From Nocardia takedensis NBRC 100417 (GTDB lineage: Bacteria > Actinomycetota > Actinomycetes > Mycobacteriales > Mycobacteriaceae), in NCBI RefSeq assembly GCF_000308695.1, contig NZ_BAGG01000046.1:19216-83215 (forward strand): a stretch of 64,000 nt of DNA, read 5' to 3'. The notes under the pieces are model-generated. The model was not told the DNA's origin, did not search any database, and worked only from the letters and a program-made list of their open reading frames with translations. A program made the translations under genes and the position numbers. Every line of letters begins with the position of its first letter. Within the stretch, counting starts at the first letter, position 1. This document shows positions 1 to 12,476 of this stretch, one piece after another.

Positions 1-365
1 GCGCGCCCACCACCTCGGCCACGCCCGCGCTGGGCGCGACGCCCAGCACCGGTTCGGTGGGCCTGGGCCCGGCGGGCGAACTGATCGTCGACTTCTACAG
101 CGATCCGGCGAGTTCCTATTCGCTGCTCACCCCGGCCGCGCAGCAGGTCTACGGCGGCGAGCAGGGTTTCCGCCAGTACTGGGGTTCGCGGACCATCGAC
201 ACCTTCGCCGACATCAACGGCGCGGGTCGGGGGGCTTACCCGGACGGCTCGCTGGACATGCGTTTGGCCCAGCTGACCATCGACGGGCGCACCTCCTCGC
301 TGGTGCTGCACGTTGTCAACAGCGGCGGTCGCCTGCTGATCGACAGCGACACCCGCCCCAACTGA
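1..365 (+). CDS. C-terminal part of a secreted/membrane-anchored protein (partial)
   Basis: The reading frame is already open at the first base (frame from position 3), so the true start lies outside the window. The visible part begins with a Thr/Pro/Ser/Ala-rich linker of about 20 residues and continues into a compact domain of about 100 residues with an LLTPAAQQ stretch and a following YWGS stretch. This pattern resembles the NTF2/SnoaL-like extracellular domains that end some actinobacterial Ser/Thr kinases and membrane proteins; that is a resemblance only. No membrane segment or catalytic motif is visible here. The linker suggests an exported domain tethered to an upstream part. The gene ends 46 bp before the convergent TerD gene. 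Confidence 0.6.
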   Translation, partial: APTTSATPALGATPSTGSVGLGPAGELIVDFYSDPASSYSLLTPAAQQVYGGEQGFRQYWGSRTIDTFADINGAGRGAYPDGSLDMRLAQLTIDGRTSSLVLHVVNSGGRLLIDSDTRPN

Positions 366-411
366 GCGGAGGCGGGACCGGGACGGACCGGCCCCGCGCT
401 CACCCTGGGTC

Positions 412-993
412 TCAGGCCATCGCGAAACGCAGCAGCGCCTGCTTGTCGCCCTGCTTGATCTTGCCCTTGCGGTTGAGGACCTCGAGCTGCCACACCGGGC
501 CGTTGCGGAACGCGCGGGCCACCGCGTTGCCGTTCTCGTTGCCCAGCAACGAGGGCCAGATGTCGGCGACCTGCTGGGTGGTGCCCCCGCTGGCGTCGTA
601 GACCTTGAACGAGATGTTGTTGGCCTTCTCGAAGGAACTGCCCTTCTTGAACGCGGCCGCGACGAAGATGATGGCGTCGATGCCGCCGGGCACCGCGTCG
701 AAGGTCACCGTGACGGTCTCGTCGTCGCCGGTGGCCGCGCCGGTCTGCTCGTCACCGGAGTGCAGCACGGAGCCGTTGCCGAGCGGGTCCAGCGAATCCA
801 GGCCGGCGAAGCGGACCGGTTCGGCGCCCTGCATGAGGATGGCGATCAGGTCGAGATCGACACCCTTCTTCCGGCGCGCCCACCCGAGCGCGCCGCCGCT
901 GGTCCCCGCCGACGGATCCCAGCTCACCCCGACACTCAGCTTGGTGATGCCCGCGAGATCCGCGGCCCCGTCTTCTTTCTTGAGCGTGATCAT
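412..993 (-). CDS. TerD-family protein
   Basis: 193 residues matching the TerD/CABP fold across almost the whole length: an early VGVSWD segment, an acidic DLDL stretch near residue 47, an HSGDEQTG-like segment near residue 80, a GDDETV turn, and a C-terminal beta region. The family is linked to tellurite and general stress responses and binds calcium in characterised members; no partner ter genes are next to it, so the role here is open. The start ATG is 6 nt downstream of a TAGTCT -10 box on the minus strand (1000-1005), so the gene is probably leaderless. It is transcribed divergently from the histidine operon. Confidence 0.85.
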   Translation of the reverse strand: MITLKKEDGAADLAGITKLSVGVSWDPSAGTSGGALGWARRKKGVDLDLIAILMQGAEPVRFAGLDSLDPLGNGSVLHSGDEQTGAATGDDETVTVTFDAVPGGIDAIIFVAAAFKKGSSFEKANNISFKVYDASGGTTQQVADIWPSLLGNENGNAVARAFRNGPVWQLEVLNRKGKIKQGDKQALLRFAMA

Positions 994-999
994 GGCAAC

Positions 1000-1005
1000 A
1001 GACTA
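1000..1005 (-). promoter_or_regulatory. -10 box of terD, leaderless
   Basis: TAGTCT on the minus strand with 6 nt to the ATG at 993. This fits the TANNNT -10 element of actinobacterial leaderless genes and supports the chosen start. No convincing -35 element was seen. Confidence 0.5.
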
Positions 1006-1263
1006 CCGGCGTGACCGAAATGTCGTGGCCGACAGTATTTTCACTGGTCAGGGCGGATTTCGGCAAAAGTTCGGACCGCGAAACCGTACTGCCCGCACAG
1101 ATTTCGGGGCGGTGCGCGACCTGGAAGATCACCGCTCGCGGCCGGGCGGATCGCTGACAGCGACCGGGTAGATCACAGCCCCGGCCCGCCCGCCGTCGCG
1201 GCTCGCCCGCGGGCGATGTCGCGCGGGGTCGACCGGGGCGGAAATGCGGTGGCGCCGCCCATT

Positions 1264-3767
<2,504 letters not shown>

Positions 3768-3807
3768 ACGAGCCCGATCGCCGGTACGGCGGGAGCGAGG
3801 AAGCAGC

Positions 3808-4422
3808 ATGAGCAGGACCGCGCGGGTCGAACGCGTGACCAGGGAATCCAGCATCGTCGTGGAACTCGACCTGGACGGGACGGGGCAGACCGACATCTCC
3901 ACCGGCGTCCCGTTCTACGACCACATGCTCACCGCGCTCGGCGCGCACGGCAGCTTCGACCTGACGGTGCGCGCCGAGGGCGACATCGAGATCGAGGCGC
4001 ACCACACCGTCGAGGACACCGCGATCGTGTTCGGTCAGGCGCTCGGTCAGGCGCTGGGCGACAAGGCGGGCATCCGCCGTTTCGGCGACGCGTTCATCCC
4101 GATGGACGAGACCCTCGCGCACGCCTCGGTCGACGTGTCGGGCAGGCCGTACTGCGTGCACACGGGTGAACCGGATCATCTGCTGCACGCGGTGATCCCG
4201 GGTTCGGGGCCGGGCGCGCCGTATTCGACGGTGCTCAACCGGCACGTGTTCGAGTCCATCGCGCTCAACGCCCGCATCGCCCTGCACGTGCGCGTGCTCT
4301 ACGGCCGCGACCAGCACCACGTCACCGAGGCCGAGTTCAAGGCCGTGGCGCGCGCGCTGCGGGCCGCGGTCGAACCCGACCCGCGCGTGCGCGGCGTCCC
4401 GTCCACGAAGGGGACACTGTGA
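3808..4422 (+). CDS. hisB: Imidazoleglycerol-phosphate dehydratase HisB
   Basis: Monofunctional HisB of 204 residues, lacking the histidinol-phosphatase domain that is fused to it in enterobacteria. Mn-binding histidine motifs are visible: the GVPFYDHM region (about residue 35), HHTVEDTAI (about 65-73) and the later [12 protein letters not shown] segment. It dehydrates imidazole-glycerol phosphate. ATG 3808 follows a GGGAGCGAGGAAG stretch that can serve as ribosome binding site. It lies 40 bp after hisC and overlaps hisH by 4 bp. Confidence 0.97.
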   Translation: MSRTARVERVTRESSIVVELDLDGTGQTDISTGVPFYDHMLTALGAHGSFDLTVRAEGDIEIEAHHTVEDTAIVFGQALGQALGDKAGIRRFGDAFIPMDETLAHASVDVSGRPYCVHTGEPDHLLHAVIPGSGPGAPYSTVLNRHVFESIALNARIALHVRVLYGRDQHHVTEAEFKAVARALRAAVEPDPRVRGVPSTKGTL

Positions 4423-5054
4423 GCAACCGGACGGTCGCGCTGCTGGACTACGGCTCCGGCAACCTGCATTCGGCCGAGCGGGCGCTGGTGCGCGCCGGCG
4501 CGAAGGTCGAGGTGACCGCCGACCCGCAGATCGCCTTGGCCGCCGACGGACTGGTGGTTCCCGGCGTCGGCGCGTTCGCGGCCTGTATGGCGGGCCTGCG
4601 CGCGGTGCGCGGTGAGCGGATCATCGGCCAGCGCTTGGCGGGCGGGCGTCCGGTGCTGGGGATCTGCGTCGGCATGCAGATCCTGTTCGAGCGCGGTGTG
4701 GAGTTCGGCGTCGAGACCGACGGCTGCGCGGAATGGCCGGGCACCGTCGAACGCCTCTCGGCCCCCGTCCTGCCGCACATGGGCTGGAACACGGTCTCGG
4801 CCGCCGCCGACAGCACGCTGTTCGCCGGGATGGACCGCGACACCCGCTTCTATTTCGTGCACTCCTACGCCGCGCAGACCTGGGATCTGCCGCCCAGCGA
4901 GCATTTCGCCAACCCCCGGCTCACCTGGGCCGAACACGGCGTGCCGTTCCTGGCCGCGGTGGAGAACGGCGCGCTCTCGGCCACCCAGTTCCACCCGGAG
5001 AAATCCGGTGACGCGGGCGCGCACCTGCTGCGCAACTGGATCGATGCGCTCTGA
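4419..5054 (+). CDS. hisH: Imidazole glycerol phosphate synthase, glutaminase subunit HisH
   Basis: Class I glutamine amidotransferase that supplies ammonia to HisF. 211 residues. The nucleophile elbow GICVGMQ places the catalytic cysteine at C83; the catalytic His/Glu pair is in QFHPEKS (H192, E194); the PGVGAF oxyanion-strand motif is near residue 50. GTG start overlapping the hisB stop by 4 bp. Its partner hisF is two genes downstream in the same operon. Confidence 0.97.
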   Translation: MSNRTVALLDYGSGNLHSAERALVRAGAKVEVTADPQIALAADGLVVPGVGAFAACMAGLRAVRGERIIGQRLAGGRPVLGICVGMQILFERGVEFGVETDGCAEWPGTVERLSAPVLPHMGWNTVSAAADSTLFAGMDRDTRFYFVHSYAAQTWDLPPSEHFANPRLTWAEHGVPFLAAVENGALSATQFHPEKSGDAGAHLLRNWIDAL

Positions 5055-5098
5055 GTCCGCAGCCCCGGCCCGGGGCTCGAATGCGGGAGGGTTGCCGC

Positions 5099-5104
5099 TA
5101 AGCT
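5099..5104 (+). promoter_or_regulatory. -10 box giving priA its own leaderless promoter
   Basis: TAAGCT followed by 7 nt and then the GTG of priA. The 57-bp hisH-priA gap is one of only a few in the operon, so a second, internal promoter is plausible. No clear -35 element was seen. Confidence 0.45.
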
Positions 5105-5111
5105 CGTGTGA

Positions 5112-5843
5112 GTGAGTCTTGTGCTGCTGCCCGCCGTCGATGTCGCCAATGGAGAGGCCGTGCGCCTCGTGCAGGGAGAGGCCGGTAGCGAAACCAGCTA
5201 CGGTTCGCCCCGCGACGCGGCGCTGGCCTGGCAGGAAGCCGGCGCGGAATGGGTCCATCTGGTCGACCTGGACGCGGCCTTCGGGCGCGGCTCCAACCGG
5301 GAACTGCTCGCGCGGGTCGTCGGTGAACTCGACGTCAAGGTGGAACTGTCCGGCGGCATCCGCGACGACGAATCGTTGCGCGCCGCGCTGGCCACCGGCT
5401 GCGCCCGGGTCAACCTGGGCACCGCGGCCCTCGAGGATCCGGTGTGGTGCGCCAAGGCGCTGGCCGAACACGGCGACCGGATCGCGGTCGGCCTCGACGT
5501 GCGGATCGTGGACGGCGAGCACCGCCTGCGCGGGCGCGGCTGGGTCAGCGACGGCGGCGATCTGTGGGAGGTGCTCGAGCGGCTCGAACGTGACGGCTGC
5601 TCGCGCTACGTGGTCACCGACGTCACCAAGGACGGCACGTTGACCGGCCCGAATCTGGAACTGCTGAGCGAGGTCTGCGCGGCCACCGACGCACCGGTCA
5701 TCGCCTCGGGCGGGGTGTCGACGGTGGCGGATCTGGTGGCCATCGCCGGCCTGGTCGGCGAGGGTGTCGAAGGCGCGATCGTCGGCAAGGCGCTCTACGC
5801 GGGCCGGTTCACCCTGCCCGAGGCGCTGGACGCGGTGCGCTGA
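5112..5843 (+). CDS. priA: Phosphoribosyl isomerase PriA (HisA, probably also TrpF)
   Basis: TIM-barrel isomerase of 243 residues. Acid/base aspartates are D10 (PAVDV) and D174 (in the [13 protein letters not shown] segment), with GGIRD phosphate-binding loop near residue 79 and ASGGVS near 197. In actinobacteria this position in the his operon is occupied by PriA, which isomerises both ProFAR (histidine) and PRA (tryptophan); the trp genes in this window include no trpF, which fits dual use. That dual activity is inferred from family knowledge. GTG start with a -10 box 7 nt upstream. Confidence 0.93.
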   Translation: MSLVLLPAVDVANGEAVRLVQGEAGSETSYGSPRDAALAWQEAGAEWVHLVDLDAAFGRGSNRELLARVVGELDVKVELSGGIRDDESLRAALATGCARVNLGTAALEDPVWCAKALAEHGDRIAVGLDVRIVDGEHRLRGRGWVSDGGDLWEVLERLERDGCSRYVVTDVTKDGTLTGPNLELLSEVCAATDAPVIASGGVSTVADLVAIAGLVGEGVEGAIVGKALYAGRFTLPEALDAVR

Positions 5844-5851
5844 CACCGGAT

Positions 5852-6661
5852 ATGACCGCCGACCCGCTCGCCGACCTCCCAGCCCTGCTCGCGCTGGCGA
5901 GCGATGTCCTCGACGCCGCCGCACCGCGTTTCGTCGAAGGCATCGGCGCGCCGAGCGCGGTCAGCAAGGGGCGCAACGATTTCGCGACCGAACTCGACCT
6001 GGAGTTGGAGCGCACCATCTCGGCCACGCTGCGCGGCGAGACCGGGATCGAGGTGCACGGCGAGGAATTCGGTGGGCCGCAACTGAGTTCGGGCACCGCC
6101 TGGGTGCTCGACCCGATCGACGGCACCTTCAACTACTCCCAGGGGCATCCGCTCTCGGGCATGCTGCTCGCGCTCGTCCACGAGGGCGAACCGGTGCTCG
6201 GGCTGACCTGGCTGCCGCTGCTCGGTCAGCGCTACGCGGCCGCCGCGGGCGGTCCGGTGCTGCTGAACGGACAACCGCTGCCGCCGCTTCCCCACGCGCG
6301 GTTGGCGGAGGCGATGATCGGTTTCGGCGCGTTCAACATCGACGCCACCGGCCGCATCCCCGGCCGGTTCCGTTTCGATCTGCTCGGTCCGCTGAGCAGT
6401 CTGTCCTCGCGGGTGCGCATGCACGGGTCGACCGGGATCGACCTGGCCTACACCGCCTCGGGCATCCTGGGCGGCGCGATCGTGTTCGGCCACCACCCGT
6501 GGGACAACGCGGCGGGGGTGGCGCTGGTGCGCGCGGCGGGCGGCGTGGTGACCGACCTGGCGGGCGAGCCGTGGCACATCGGTTCCGGTTCGGTGCTCGC
6601 GGCGGCGCCGGGGGTGCACGAGGAACTGCTCGAGATGATCTGCGCGGTGCGCACGGTATGA
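5852..6661 (+). CDS. impA: Inositol monophosphatase family protein ImpA
   Basis: 269-residue magnesium-dependent phosphatase with the three metal-site blocks of the family: GEEFG (about residue 70), DPIDGTFNY (about 88-96) and WDNAAG (about 216). It lies between priA and hisF exactly as impA does in mycobacteria. Substrate is uncertain: inositol-1-phosphate phosphatase or a histidinol-phosphate phosphatase role (HisN-like) are both possible, and operon position alone cannot decide. It starts 8 bp after priA. Confidence 0.88.
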   Translation: MTADPLADLPALLALASDVLDAAAPRFVEGIGAPSAVSKGRNDFATELDLELERTISATLRGETGIEVHGEEFGGPQLSSGTAWVLDPIDGTFNYSQGHPLSGMLLALVHEGEPVLGLTWLPLLGQRYAAAAGGPVLLNGQPLPPLPHARLAEAMIGFGAFNIDATGRIPGRFRFDLLGPLSSLSSRVRMHGSTGIDLAYTASGILGGAIVFGHHPWDNAAGVALVRAAGGVVTDLAGEPWHIGSGSVLAAAPGVHEELLEMICAVRTV

Positions 6662-6694
6662 GCCGGTGCGCGCCCGGTGACGAAGGGTGAGGCA

Positions 6695-7468
6695 ATGACG
6701 GTGGCGGTACGCGTGATCCCGTGTCTGGACGTCGACGCGGGCCGGGTGGTCAAGGGCGTCAATTTCGAGAATCTGCGCGACGCGGGCGATCCGGTGGAAC
6801 TGGCGGCGCTCTACGACGCCCAGGGCGCGGACGAGCTGACCTTCCTCGACGTCACCGCCTCGACCGGTGATCGCGGCACGATGATCGACGTGGTCACCCG
6901 GACCGCCGAGCAGATCTTCATTCCGCTGACCGTCGGCGGCGGTGTGCGCACGGTCGAGGACGTGGACCGGTTGCTGCGCGCGGGCGCGGACAAGGTGTCG
7001 GTGAACACCGCGGCCATCGCCCGCCCCGAGGTGCTGCGCGAGATGAGCGAGCGGTTCGGTTCGCAGTGCATCGTGCTGTCGGTGGACGCGCGCACGGTGC
7101 CCGACGGGCAGCCCGACACCGCTTCGGGCTGGGAGGTCACCACGCACGGCGGCAGGCGCGGCACCGGCATCGACGCCGTCGAGTGGGCGGTGCGCGGCGC
7201 GGAGTTGGGCGTCGGGGAGATCCTGTTGAACTCGATGGACGCCGACGGCACCAAGACCGGCTTCGACCTGCCGATGATCCGCGCGGTGCGCGCGGCGGTC
7301 GCGGTGCCGGTGATCGCCAGCGGCGGCGCGGGCGCGGTGGACCATTTCGCGCCCGCCGTGCACGCGGGGGCCGACGCGGTGTTGGCCGCGAGCGTGTTCC
7401 ACTTCGGCGAACTGACCATCGGTGAGGTCAAGGATTCGCTGCGCGAGGAGAAGGTCGTCGTCCGATAG
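6695..7468 (+). CDS. hisF: Imidazole glycerol phosphate synthase, cyclase subunit HisF
   Basis: TIM-barrel cyclase of 257 residues, partner of HisH. The [14 protein letters not shown] opening carries the first catalytic aspartate (D12), and [13 protein letters not shown] near residue 180 is the C-terminal phosphate-site strand; TVGGGVRT (about residue 79) is also conserved. ATG 6695 is preferred over GTG 6677 because it lies directly after a GAAGGGTGAGG ribosome binding site and gives the canonical N terminus. Confidence 0.97.
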   Translation: MTVAVRVIPCLDVDAGRVVKGVNFENLRDAGDPVELAALYDAQGADELTFLDVTASTGDRGTMIDVVTRTAEQIFIPLTVGGGVRTVEDVDRLLRAGADKVSVNTAAIARPEVLREMSERFGSQCIVLSVDARTVPDGQPDTASGWEVTTHGGRRGTGIDAVEWAVRGAELGVGEILLNSMDADGTKTGFDLPMIRAVRAAVAVPVIASGGAGAVDHFAPAVHAGADAVLAASVFHFGELTIGEVKDSLREEKVVVR

Positions 7469-7496
7469 CGGGGGATGTGCCTGTTATAACGGTGGG

Positions 7497-7844
7497 ATGA
7501 GTTTGGATCCCGCCGTCGCCGCCCGCCTCAAGCGCAACGAGGCGGGGCTGGTGGCCGCCGTCGCCCAGGAGCGCGCGACGGGTCAGGTGCTGATGATGGC
7601 GTGGATGGACGACGAGGCGTTGGCCCGTACGCTGGCCACCCGGCGGGCCACCTACTTCTCCCGGTCGCGGGGCGAGTACTGGGTCAAGGGCGAGACCTCG
7701 GGCCACACCCAGTTCGTGCACGAGGTGCGGTTGGACTGCGACGGTGACACGGTGCTGCTGGTGGTCGATCAGGAGGGGGCGGCCTGTCACACCGGCACGC
7801 ACACCTGTTTCGACACCGACGTCCTGCTCGACGCGCCCGCCTGA
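7497..7844 (+). CDS. hisI: Phosphoribosyl-AMP cyclohydrolase HisI
   Basis: 115 residues, a monofunctional HisI without the HisE pyrophosphohydrolase domain. The metal-binding cysteines and acidic residues are in DCDGDTVLL (about residue 78-86) and [10 protein letters not shown] (about 94-103). It opens the adenine-derived ring of PR-AMP. The start ATG lies 6 nt after TATAAC (7485-7490), consistent with an additional leaderless transcript. Last gene of the his operon; it meets the convergent MarR gene 9 bp later. Confidence 0.96.
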   Translation: MSLDPAVAARLKRNEAGLVAAVAQERATGQVLMMAWMDDEALARTLATRRATYFSRSRGEYWVKGETSGHTQFVHEVRLDCDGDTVLLVVDQEGAACHTGTHTCFDTDVLLDAPA

Positions 7845-7853
7845 GCGCGGGGC

Positions 7854-8336
7854 TCAGTCGTCGGTGAGGTCGGCGGAGTCGGCGTCGAGGACTTCGGCCA
7901 ACCGCGCGGCCAGGGTCTCGCTCAGATCCGCCAGGCGCACGGTCGCGTCCGGGTCGAGTCCGTCGAAGACCAGCCTGCGCACGGCGGTGAGATAGCCGGG
8001 GGCGGCCTCGACGACCTTGAGGTATCCCTCGTCGGTCAGTTGGGCGTGCACGCCGCGGCGGCCCTGGGTGACGACCCGGCGGGCCAGGCCCATGCGCTCG
8101 AGTTTGGAGATCACGTGGGACAGTCGGGATAACGAAGCGTTAGCTTTGTGGGCCAGATCACTCATCTGTAATCGGTGCCCGGGTTCCTCCGACAGCAGCG
8201 TCAGCACCCAGTACTCGAAATGCGTGACACCCGATTCCCGCTGGAGTCGAGTGTCGAGCGCACTCGGCAGCCGCGTCATCAGCGCGACTATCGCGCGCCA
8301 TGCCCGCTGTTCGACGGGATCCAGCCACTTCGTCAC
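7854..8336 (-). CDS. MarR-family transcriptional regulator
   Basis: 160 residues with the MarR layout: N-terminal helices, a winged helix-turn-helix around LQMSDLAHKANASLSRLSHVISKLE (about residues 55-80), the wing RRVVTQGRRGVHAQLTDEG, and a C-terminal dimerisation helix ending in an acidic tail. MarR proteins usually bind small aromatic ligands and repress a neighbouring gene. No obvious target is adjacent: downstream is the end of hisI and upstream is bcp, in the same direction and 237 bp away. GTG start preceded by AAAGAAGG. Confidence 0.85.
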   Translation of the reverse strand: MTKWLDPVEQRAWRAIVALMTRLPSALDTRLQRESGVTHFEYWVLTLLSEEPGHRLQMSDLAHKANASLSRLSHVISKLERMGLARRVVTQGRRGVHAQLTDEGYLKVVEAAPGYLTAVRRLVFDGLDPDATVRLADLSETLAARLAEVLDADSADLTDD

Positions 8337-8524
8337 TGCGCGCCTTCTTTCGAGCCGAGTGACGTGGAGGTTCGGTCGCCGGTCCGTTGACCACGGAATC
8401 AGTGGAAGTCATATGCCCAGTCACCCGCGCCCCTGAGTTTGCCACGACTTCGCTCGACCGTCATGGAGATGCCCGAGGTCGTGAGTTCATTCACACGAAA
8501 CGGACACCGCGTCCCGGCACGCGA

Positions 8525-8557
8525 AACGACCGGCCGCATCGAACGCGACCGGTCGTT
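8525..8557 (-). terminator. Terminator-like hairpin after bcp
   Basis: Perfect 9-bp inverted repeat (AACGACCGG / CCGGTCGTT) with a 15-nt loop, starting 17 bp beyond the bcp stop. There is no U-tract. Confidence 0.55.
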
Positions 8558-8573
8558 GCTGGGCGTCGAGGGG

Positions 8574-9038
8574 TCAGGAGGCCGCGCGCTCGGTGAGGAA
8601 GGCCAACGCCTGATCGGCGTGCGCGTCGGCGCGCAGTTCGCTGGCGATCACCTTCAGCACCGTCTTGTCGGTGTCGATGACGAAGGTCTGGCGCTTGACC
8701 GGGGCCAGCTTGCCCAGCAGTCCGCGCTTGACGCCGAACTGCGCGGCCACCGCGCCGCCGGTGTCGGACAGCAGCGGGTAACCCAGGCCCTGCTTGGTGG
8801 CGAAGCCCGCCTGGGTGTCGACCGTGTCGGTGGAGATGCCGACGCAGGTCGCGCCCACCTTCTGGAATTCGGCCGCCAGATCGCGGAAATGGCACGCCTC
8901 GGCGGTGCAGATGGGGGTGTTGGCGCCGGGATAGAAGAACAGCACCAGGGGGCCGTCGGCCAGCAGGGCCTCGAGCGAGCGGGGTGTTCCGGACTGGTCG
9001 GGGAGCTCGAAGTTCGGGGCGAGCTGGCCTGTCTGCAT
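8574..9038 (-). CDS. bcp: Thioredoxin-dependent peroxiredoxin, Bcp/PrxQ type
   Basis: 154-residue peroxiredoxin reducing hydroperoxides with thioredoxin. The peroxidatic cysteine is C44 in the PGANTPIC motif and the resolving cysteine is C49, the five-residue spacing of atypical two-cysteine PrxQ enzymes. The usual glycine after TP is isoleucine here. The ATG is 6 nt after a TAGGGT -10 box on the minus strand (9045-9050), so the gene is probably leaderless. Confidence 0.93.
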   Translation of the reverse strand: MQTGQLAPNFELPDQSGTPRSLEALLADGPLVLFFYPGANTPICTAEACHFRDLAAEFQKVGATCVGISTDTVDTQAGFATKQGLGYPLLSDTGGAVAAQFGVKRGLLGKLAPVKRQTFVIDTDKTVLKVIASELRADAHADQALAFLTERAAS

Positions 9039-9044
9039 ACCCGG

Positions 9045-9050
9045 ACCCTA
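9045..9050 (-). promoter_or_regulatory. -10 box of bcp, leaderless
   Basis: TAGGGT on the minus strand, 6 nt before the bcp ATG at 9038. Confidence 0.45.
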
Positions 9051-9162
9051 CCGGGCGCGACCGAATCACCCCAGCCCCAAGGCGATAGCCGCGCGAGCGC
9101 CCGACCGGACACGCCGACCGCGTCGACGGACACCGCCGGCGGCGGCGGGGACACCGGCTGGG

Positions 9163-10779
9163 ATGATGGTCGGCATGTCTGGCGCGTCGACCTCCTCCAC
9201 AACGACCCGCGATCAATTCCACGCACTGGCCGCGGAGCACCGGGTCGTCCCGGTCACCCGGAAAGTGCTGGCGGACTCGGAAACCCCCCTGTCGGCCTAC
9301 CGCAAACTGGGCGCCGACCGGGCGGGCACCTTCCTGTTCGAGTCCGCGGAGAACGGCCGGTCCTGGTCGCGATGGTCGTTCATCGGCGTCGGCAGCCCTT
9401 CGGCGCTGACCGTGGTCGACGGCGAGGCCGCCTGGCTGGGCCACATCCCCGCCGACGCGCCCTCCGGCGGTGACCCGCTGGTGGCGCTGCGCGAGACCTT
9501 GGAACTGCTGCGCACCGAGCGCCTGCCCGGCCTGCCCCCGCTGACCGGCGGCATGGTCGGCTACCTCGGCTACGACGCGGTCCGCCGGATCGAGCGTCTG
9601 CCGGAACTGGCCGAGGACGACCTGCGCCTGCCCGAGATGGTGCTGCTGTTGGCCACCGACCTGGCCGCCTTCGACCATCACGAGGGCGCGATCACCCTCA
9701 TCGCCAACGCCGTGAACTGGAACGGCACCGCCGAACGCGCCGACGAGGCCTACGACGACGCCGTGGCCCGACTGGACCGGATGACCGCGGCGCTGGCCGC
9801 CCCCGCCGTCTCGACGGTGTCGGTCTTCGACCGCCCGGAGCCCAGCTACCGGCGCAGTCGCACCTCCGAGCAGTTCGGGGCGGGCGTGCGCCGCCTGGTC
9901 GCCGAGATCGAGGCGGGCGAGGCGTTCCAGGTGGTGCTCTCCCAGCGCTTCGAGATGGACTACGACGGCGCGCCCGTGGACCTGTACCGGATGCTGCGGG
10001 CCTCCAACCCGAGCCCGTACATGTATCTGATCCACATCCCCGACGGCACGGGCGGCACCGCGTTCTCCATCGTCGGCTCGAGCCCCGAATCGCTGGTCAC
10101 CGTGAAGGAGGGCGTCGCCACGACCCATCCGATCGCGGGCACCCGGTGGCGCGGGATCACCGAGGAGGACGATCTGCTGCTCGAGAAGGACCTGCTGGCC
10201 GACGAGAAGGAGAACGCCGAACATCTCATGCTCGTCGACCTGGGCCGCAACGATCTGGGCCGGGTCTGCCAGCCGGGCACGGTGCGGGTCACCGAGTACC
10301 GCCACATCGAGCGCTACAGCCACGTCATGCACCTGGTCTCCACGGTGTCGGGCAGGCTCGCCCCGGGCAAGGTCGCGCTGGACGCGGTCAACGCCTGCTT
10401 CCCGGCGGGCACGCTCTCGGGTGCGCCGAAGGTGCGCGCGATGGAGTTGATCGAGGAGTTGGAGCCCACCCGGCGCGGGGTCTACGGCGGCGTGGTCGGC
10501 TACCTGGATTTCGCGGGCGACGCCGACACCGCGATCGCCATCCGCACCGCCTTGCTCAAGGACGGTGTGGCCTACGTGCAGGCGGGCGCGGGCGTGGTCG
10601 CCGACTCCGATCCCGACTACGAGGACGTGGAGTCGCGCAACAAGGCCATGGCGGTGCTCAAGGCCGTCGCCGCCGCGCGGACGGTGCGCGCCTACGCCGA
10701 CTCGGCCGCCAGCGCCGACACCGCGGCGCCCGATCCGGTCGCCTCGGCCGCGGCGGGGGTCGAGGGCGGCCCGCGATGA
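9163..10779 (+). CDS. trpE: Anthranilate synthase component I TrpE
   Basis: 538 residues; makes anthranilate from chorismate using ammonia from TrpG/TrpD, which is not in this window. The [13 protein letters not shown] segment near residue 60 corresponds to the tryptophan feedback-binding LLES region. The chorismate-binding blocks are visible ([58 protein letters not shown]). Start ATG 9163 or ATG 9175, undecided by sequence. No leader peptide rich in Trp codons was found upstream. The stop overlaps the next gene by 4 bp. Confidence 0.96.
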   Translation: MMVGMSGASTSSTTTRDQFHALAAEHRVVPVTRKVLADSETPLSAYRKLGADRAGTFLFESAENGRSWSRWSFIGVGSPSALTVVDGEAAWLGHIPADAPSGGDPLVALRETLELLRTERLPGLPPLTGGMVGYLGYDAVRRIERLPELAEDDLRLPEMVLLLATDLAAFDHHEGAITLIANAVNWNGTAERADEAYDDAVARLDRMTAALAAPAVSTVSVFDRPEPSYRRSRTSEQFGAGVRRLVAEIEAGEAFQVVLSQRFEMDYDGAPVDLYRMLRASNPSPYMYLIHIPDGTGGTAFSIVGSSPESLVTVKEGVATTHPIAGTRWRGITEEDDLLLEKDLLADEKENAEHLMLVDLGRNDLGRVCQPGTVRVTEYRHIERYSHVMHLVSTVSGRLAPGKVALDAVNACFPAGTLSGAPKVRAMELIEELEPTRRGVYGGVVGYLDFAGDADTAIAIRTALLKDGVAYVQAGAGVVADSDPDYEDVESRNKAMAVLKAVAAARTVRAYADSAASADTAAPDPVASAAAGVEGGPR

Positions 10780-11483
10780 CCGAGGCGCAGCCACGCGCGC
10801 CGCGCCGCTACCCGGTCGGCGCGATCGTCCTGCTGGCCCTCGCGGCGGCGGCCATGTGGGGCGCGTCCCGCCTGACCTGGGTCACGGTGTCCTCGAGCGA
10901 CGGCCTGACCGAGCCGAGGACCGACGAACTCGTGGGCGCGACCTGGTTCGGCGCGCTCACCCCGCTGGCGCTGGTCCTGCTCGCGGCCATCGCCGCGGTG
11001 CTGGCCACCCGAGGGTGGTTGCGTCGCCTGGTCGGCATCCTGATCGGCCTGGTCGCGGCGGTCACCGCCGTGCCGCCCTTCGCCCTGCTGACGGGCTCCG
11101 GCGCGACCGAGGACCGGGCCGCGACCCTGGCCGAACTGCCCGGCCGCGCCACCGTCACCTCGGTCGAGACGGCCGCGTTCCCGGCCTGGCTGACCCTGGT
11201 CGCCGCGCTGGCGGCTTTCGTGGCGGCGGTGCTGCTGGCGAAGATGCCCGAGGACGCCGCCCGACTGTCCGGCAAATACGACAATCCGGTCGTCCGTCGG
11301 GCCGCGGCCTCCGACGAGGTCGCCAAGCGACGCGGCGAGGCGGCGGGCGAGAACGAGGACCTGAGCCAGCGTGTGCTGTGGGACGCACTCGACGCCGGCG
11401 CCGACCCGACCGAGGACACGCCCGAACCCGGCGCGGAAACCGGGGAGTCGGGATCGAAGCGGCGCGGCGGAAACGGCGCTTGA
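10776..11483 (+). CDS. Trp-operon-associated membrane protein (TIGR02234-like)
   Basis: 235 residues. Four hydrophobic segments are visible: roughly residues 15-34, 58-76, 85-106 and 134-153. Small extracellular loops (a WVTV stretch follows TM1) and a charged cytoplasmic C-terminal tail of about 80 residues complete it. A membrane protein of this kind between trpE and trpC is a recurring feature of actinobacterial trp operons; its biochemical role is not established. ATG start overlaps the trpE stop (ATGA), so it is translationally coupled to trpE. Confidence 0.82.
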   Translation: MTEAQPRAPRRYPVGAIVLLALAAAAMWGASRLTWVTVSSSDGLTEPRTDELVGATWFGALTPLALVLLAAIAAVLATRGWLRRLVGILIGLVAAVTAVPPFALLTGSGATEDRAATLAELPGRATVTSVETAAFPAWLTLVAALAAFVAAVLLAKMPEDAARLSGKYDNPVVRRAAASDEVAKRRGEAAGENEDLSQRVLWDALDAGADPTEDTPEPGAETGESGSKRRGGNGA

Positions 11484-11604
11484 CGTGAGCAGAACCAGGT
11501 TACCGGGCCTCCTCCGCGACCGAATCGGACCGACCCACCCCAACCCCGGCGCGATCGGACCCGAGCACGCCATTTATTCTTTGTCAGCATCGGTGAGACA
11601 GCGC

Positions 11605-11641
11605 CTGGGGGGATTCTCAGGCAGCAAGTCCGTCTCCCCAG
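11605..11641 (+). promoter_or_regulatory. Leader hairpin just before the trpC ribosome binding site
   Basis: CTGGGGGGA pairs with TCTCCCCAG (8 of 9 positions) around a 19-nt loop, ending only 2 nt before the AAAGGA ribosome binding site of trpC. TATTCT at 11575-11580 is a possible -10 box upstream, so trpC-trpB-trpA may have their own promoter and a structured leader in the 174-bp gap. Regulation by this hairpin is inference. Confidence 0.35.
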
Positions 11642-11657
11642 AAAGGATTCGAGCCAG

Positions 11658-12476
11658 ATGACGGTACTCGACTCGATTCTCGACGGGGTCCGCGCGGATG
11701 TGGCCGCTCGCGAAGCCGTCCTGGATTTCCAGGCCATCAAAGCCGCCGCGACCAAGGTTCCCGTCGCTCTCGACGCGCGCGCCGCCCTGCTCGAAGACGG
11801 CATCGGCGTCATCGCCGAGGTGAAGCGGTCCAGTCCGTCCAAGGGCGCGCTCGCCGACATCCCCGACCCCGCCAGCCTGGCCAAGGCCTACGAGGACGGC
11901 GGCGCGCGGATCATCAGCGTGCTGACCGAGGGCCGCCGCTTCGGCGGTTCGCTCGACGACCTCGACGCGGTCCGCGCCTCGGTGAGCATCCCGATCCTGC
12001 GCAAGGATTTCGTGATCGGCCCCTACCAGATCCACGAGGCGCGCGCGCACGGCGCCGACGTCATCCTGCTGATCGTGGCCGCGCTCGAACAGGACGTGCT
12101 GTCCTCGCTGATCGACCGCACCGAATCGCTGGGCATGACCGCGCTGGTCGAGGTGCACACCGAGGAGGAGGCCGACCGCGCGCTGGAAGCCGGCGCCTCG
12201 GTGATCGGCGTGAACGCCCGCAACCTCAAGACCCTCGAGGTCGACCGCGACGTGTTCGCCCGCATCGCGCCGGGCCTGCCCACCGAGGTCATCCGCATCG
12301 CCGAGTCCGGCATCCGCGGCACCGCCGACCTGCTCGCCTACGCGGGCGCGGGCGCGGACGCCGTCCTGGTCGGCGAGGGCCTGGTCACCAGCGGCGACCC
12401 GCGCGCGGCGGTGCTGCAACTGGTCACCGCGGGCACCCACCCGTCCTGCCCGAAGCCCGCCCGCCGGGGCCGGTGA
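11658..12476 (+). CDS. trpC: Indole-3-glycerol phosphate synthase TrpC
   Basis: 272-residue TIM barrel, monofunctional (no fused TrpF). Conserved catalytic stretches: [11 protein letters not shown] with the general-acid lysine (about residue 53-63), LRKDFVIG (about 114), [19 protein letters not shown] (about 189) and AESGIRG (about 215). It decarboxylates and closes CdRP to indole glycerol phosphate. A good AGAAAGGA ribosome binding site lies upstream. The stop overlaps the trpB start region. Confidence 0.96.
   Translation: MTVLDSILDGVRADVAAREAVLDFQAIKAAATKVPVALDARAALLEDGIGVIAEVKRSSPSKGALADIPDPASLAKAYEDGGARIISVLTEGRRFGGSLDDLDAVRASVSIPILRKDFVIGPYQIHEARAHGADVILLIVAALEQDVLSSLIDRTESLGMTALVEVHTEEEADRALEAGASVIGVNARNLKTLEVDRDVFARIAPGLPTEVIRIAESGIRGTADLLAYAGAGADAVLVGEGLVTSGDPRAAVLQLVTAGTHPSCPKPARRGR

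Noticed and set aside
9039..9162. Search for a Trp-codon leader peptide or attenuator before trpE
   Set aside because: No short frame with repeated TGG codons and no convincing stem-loop was found.
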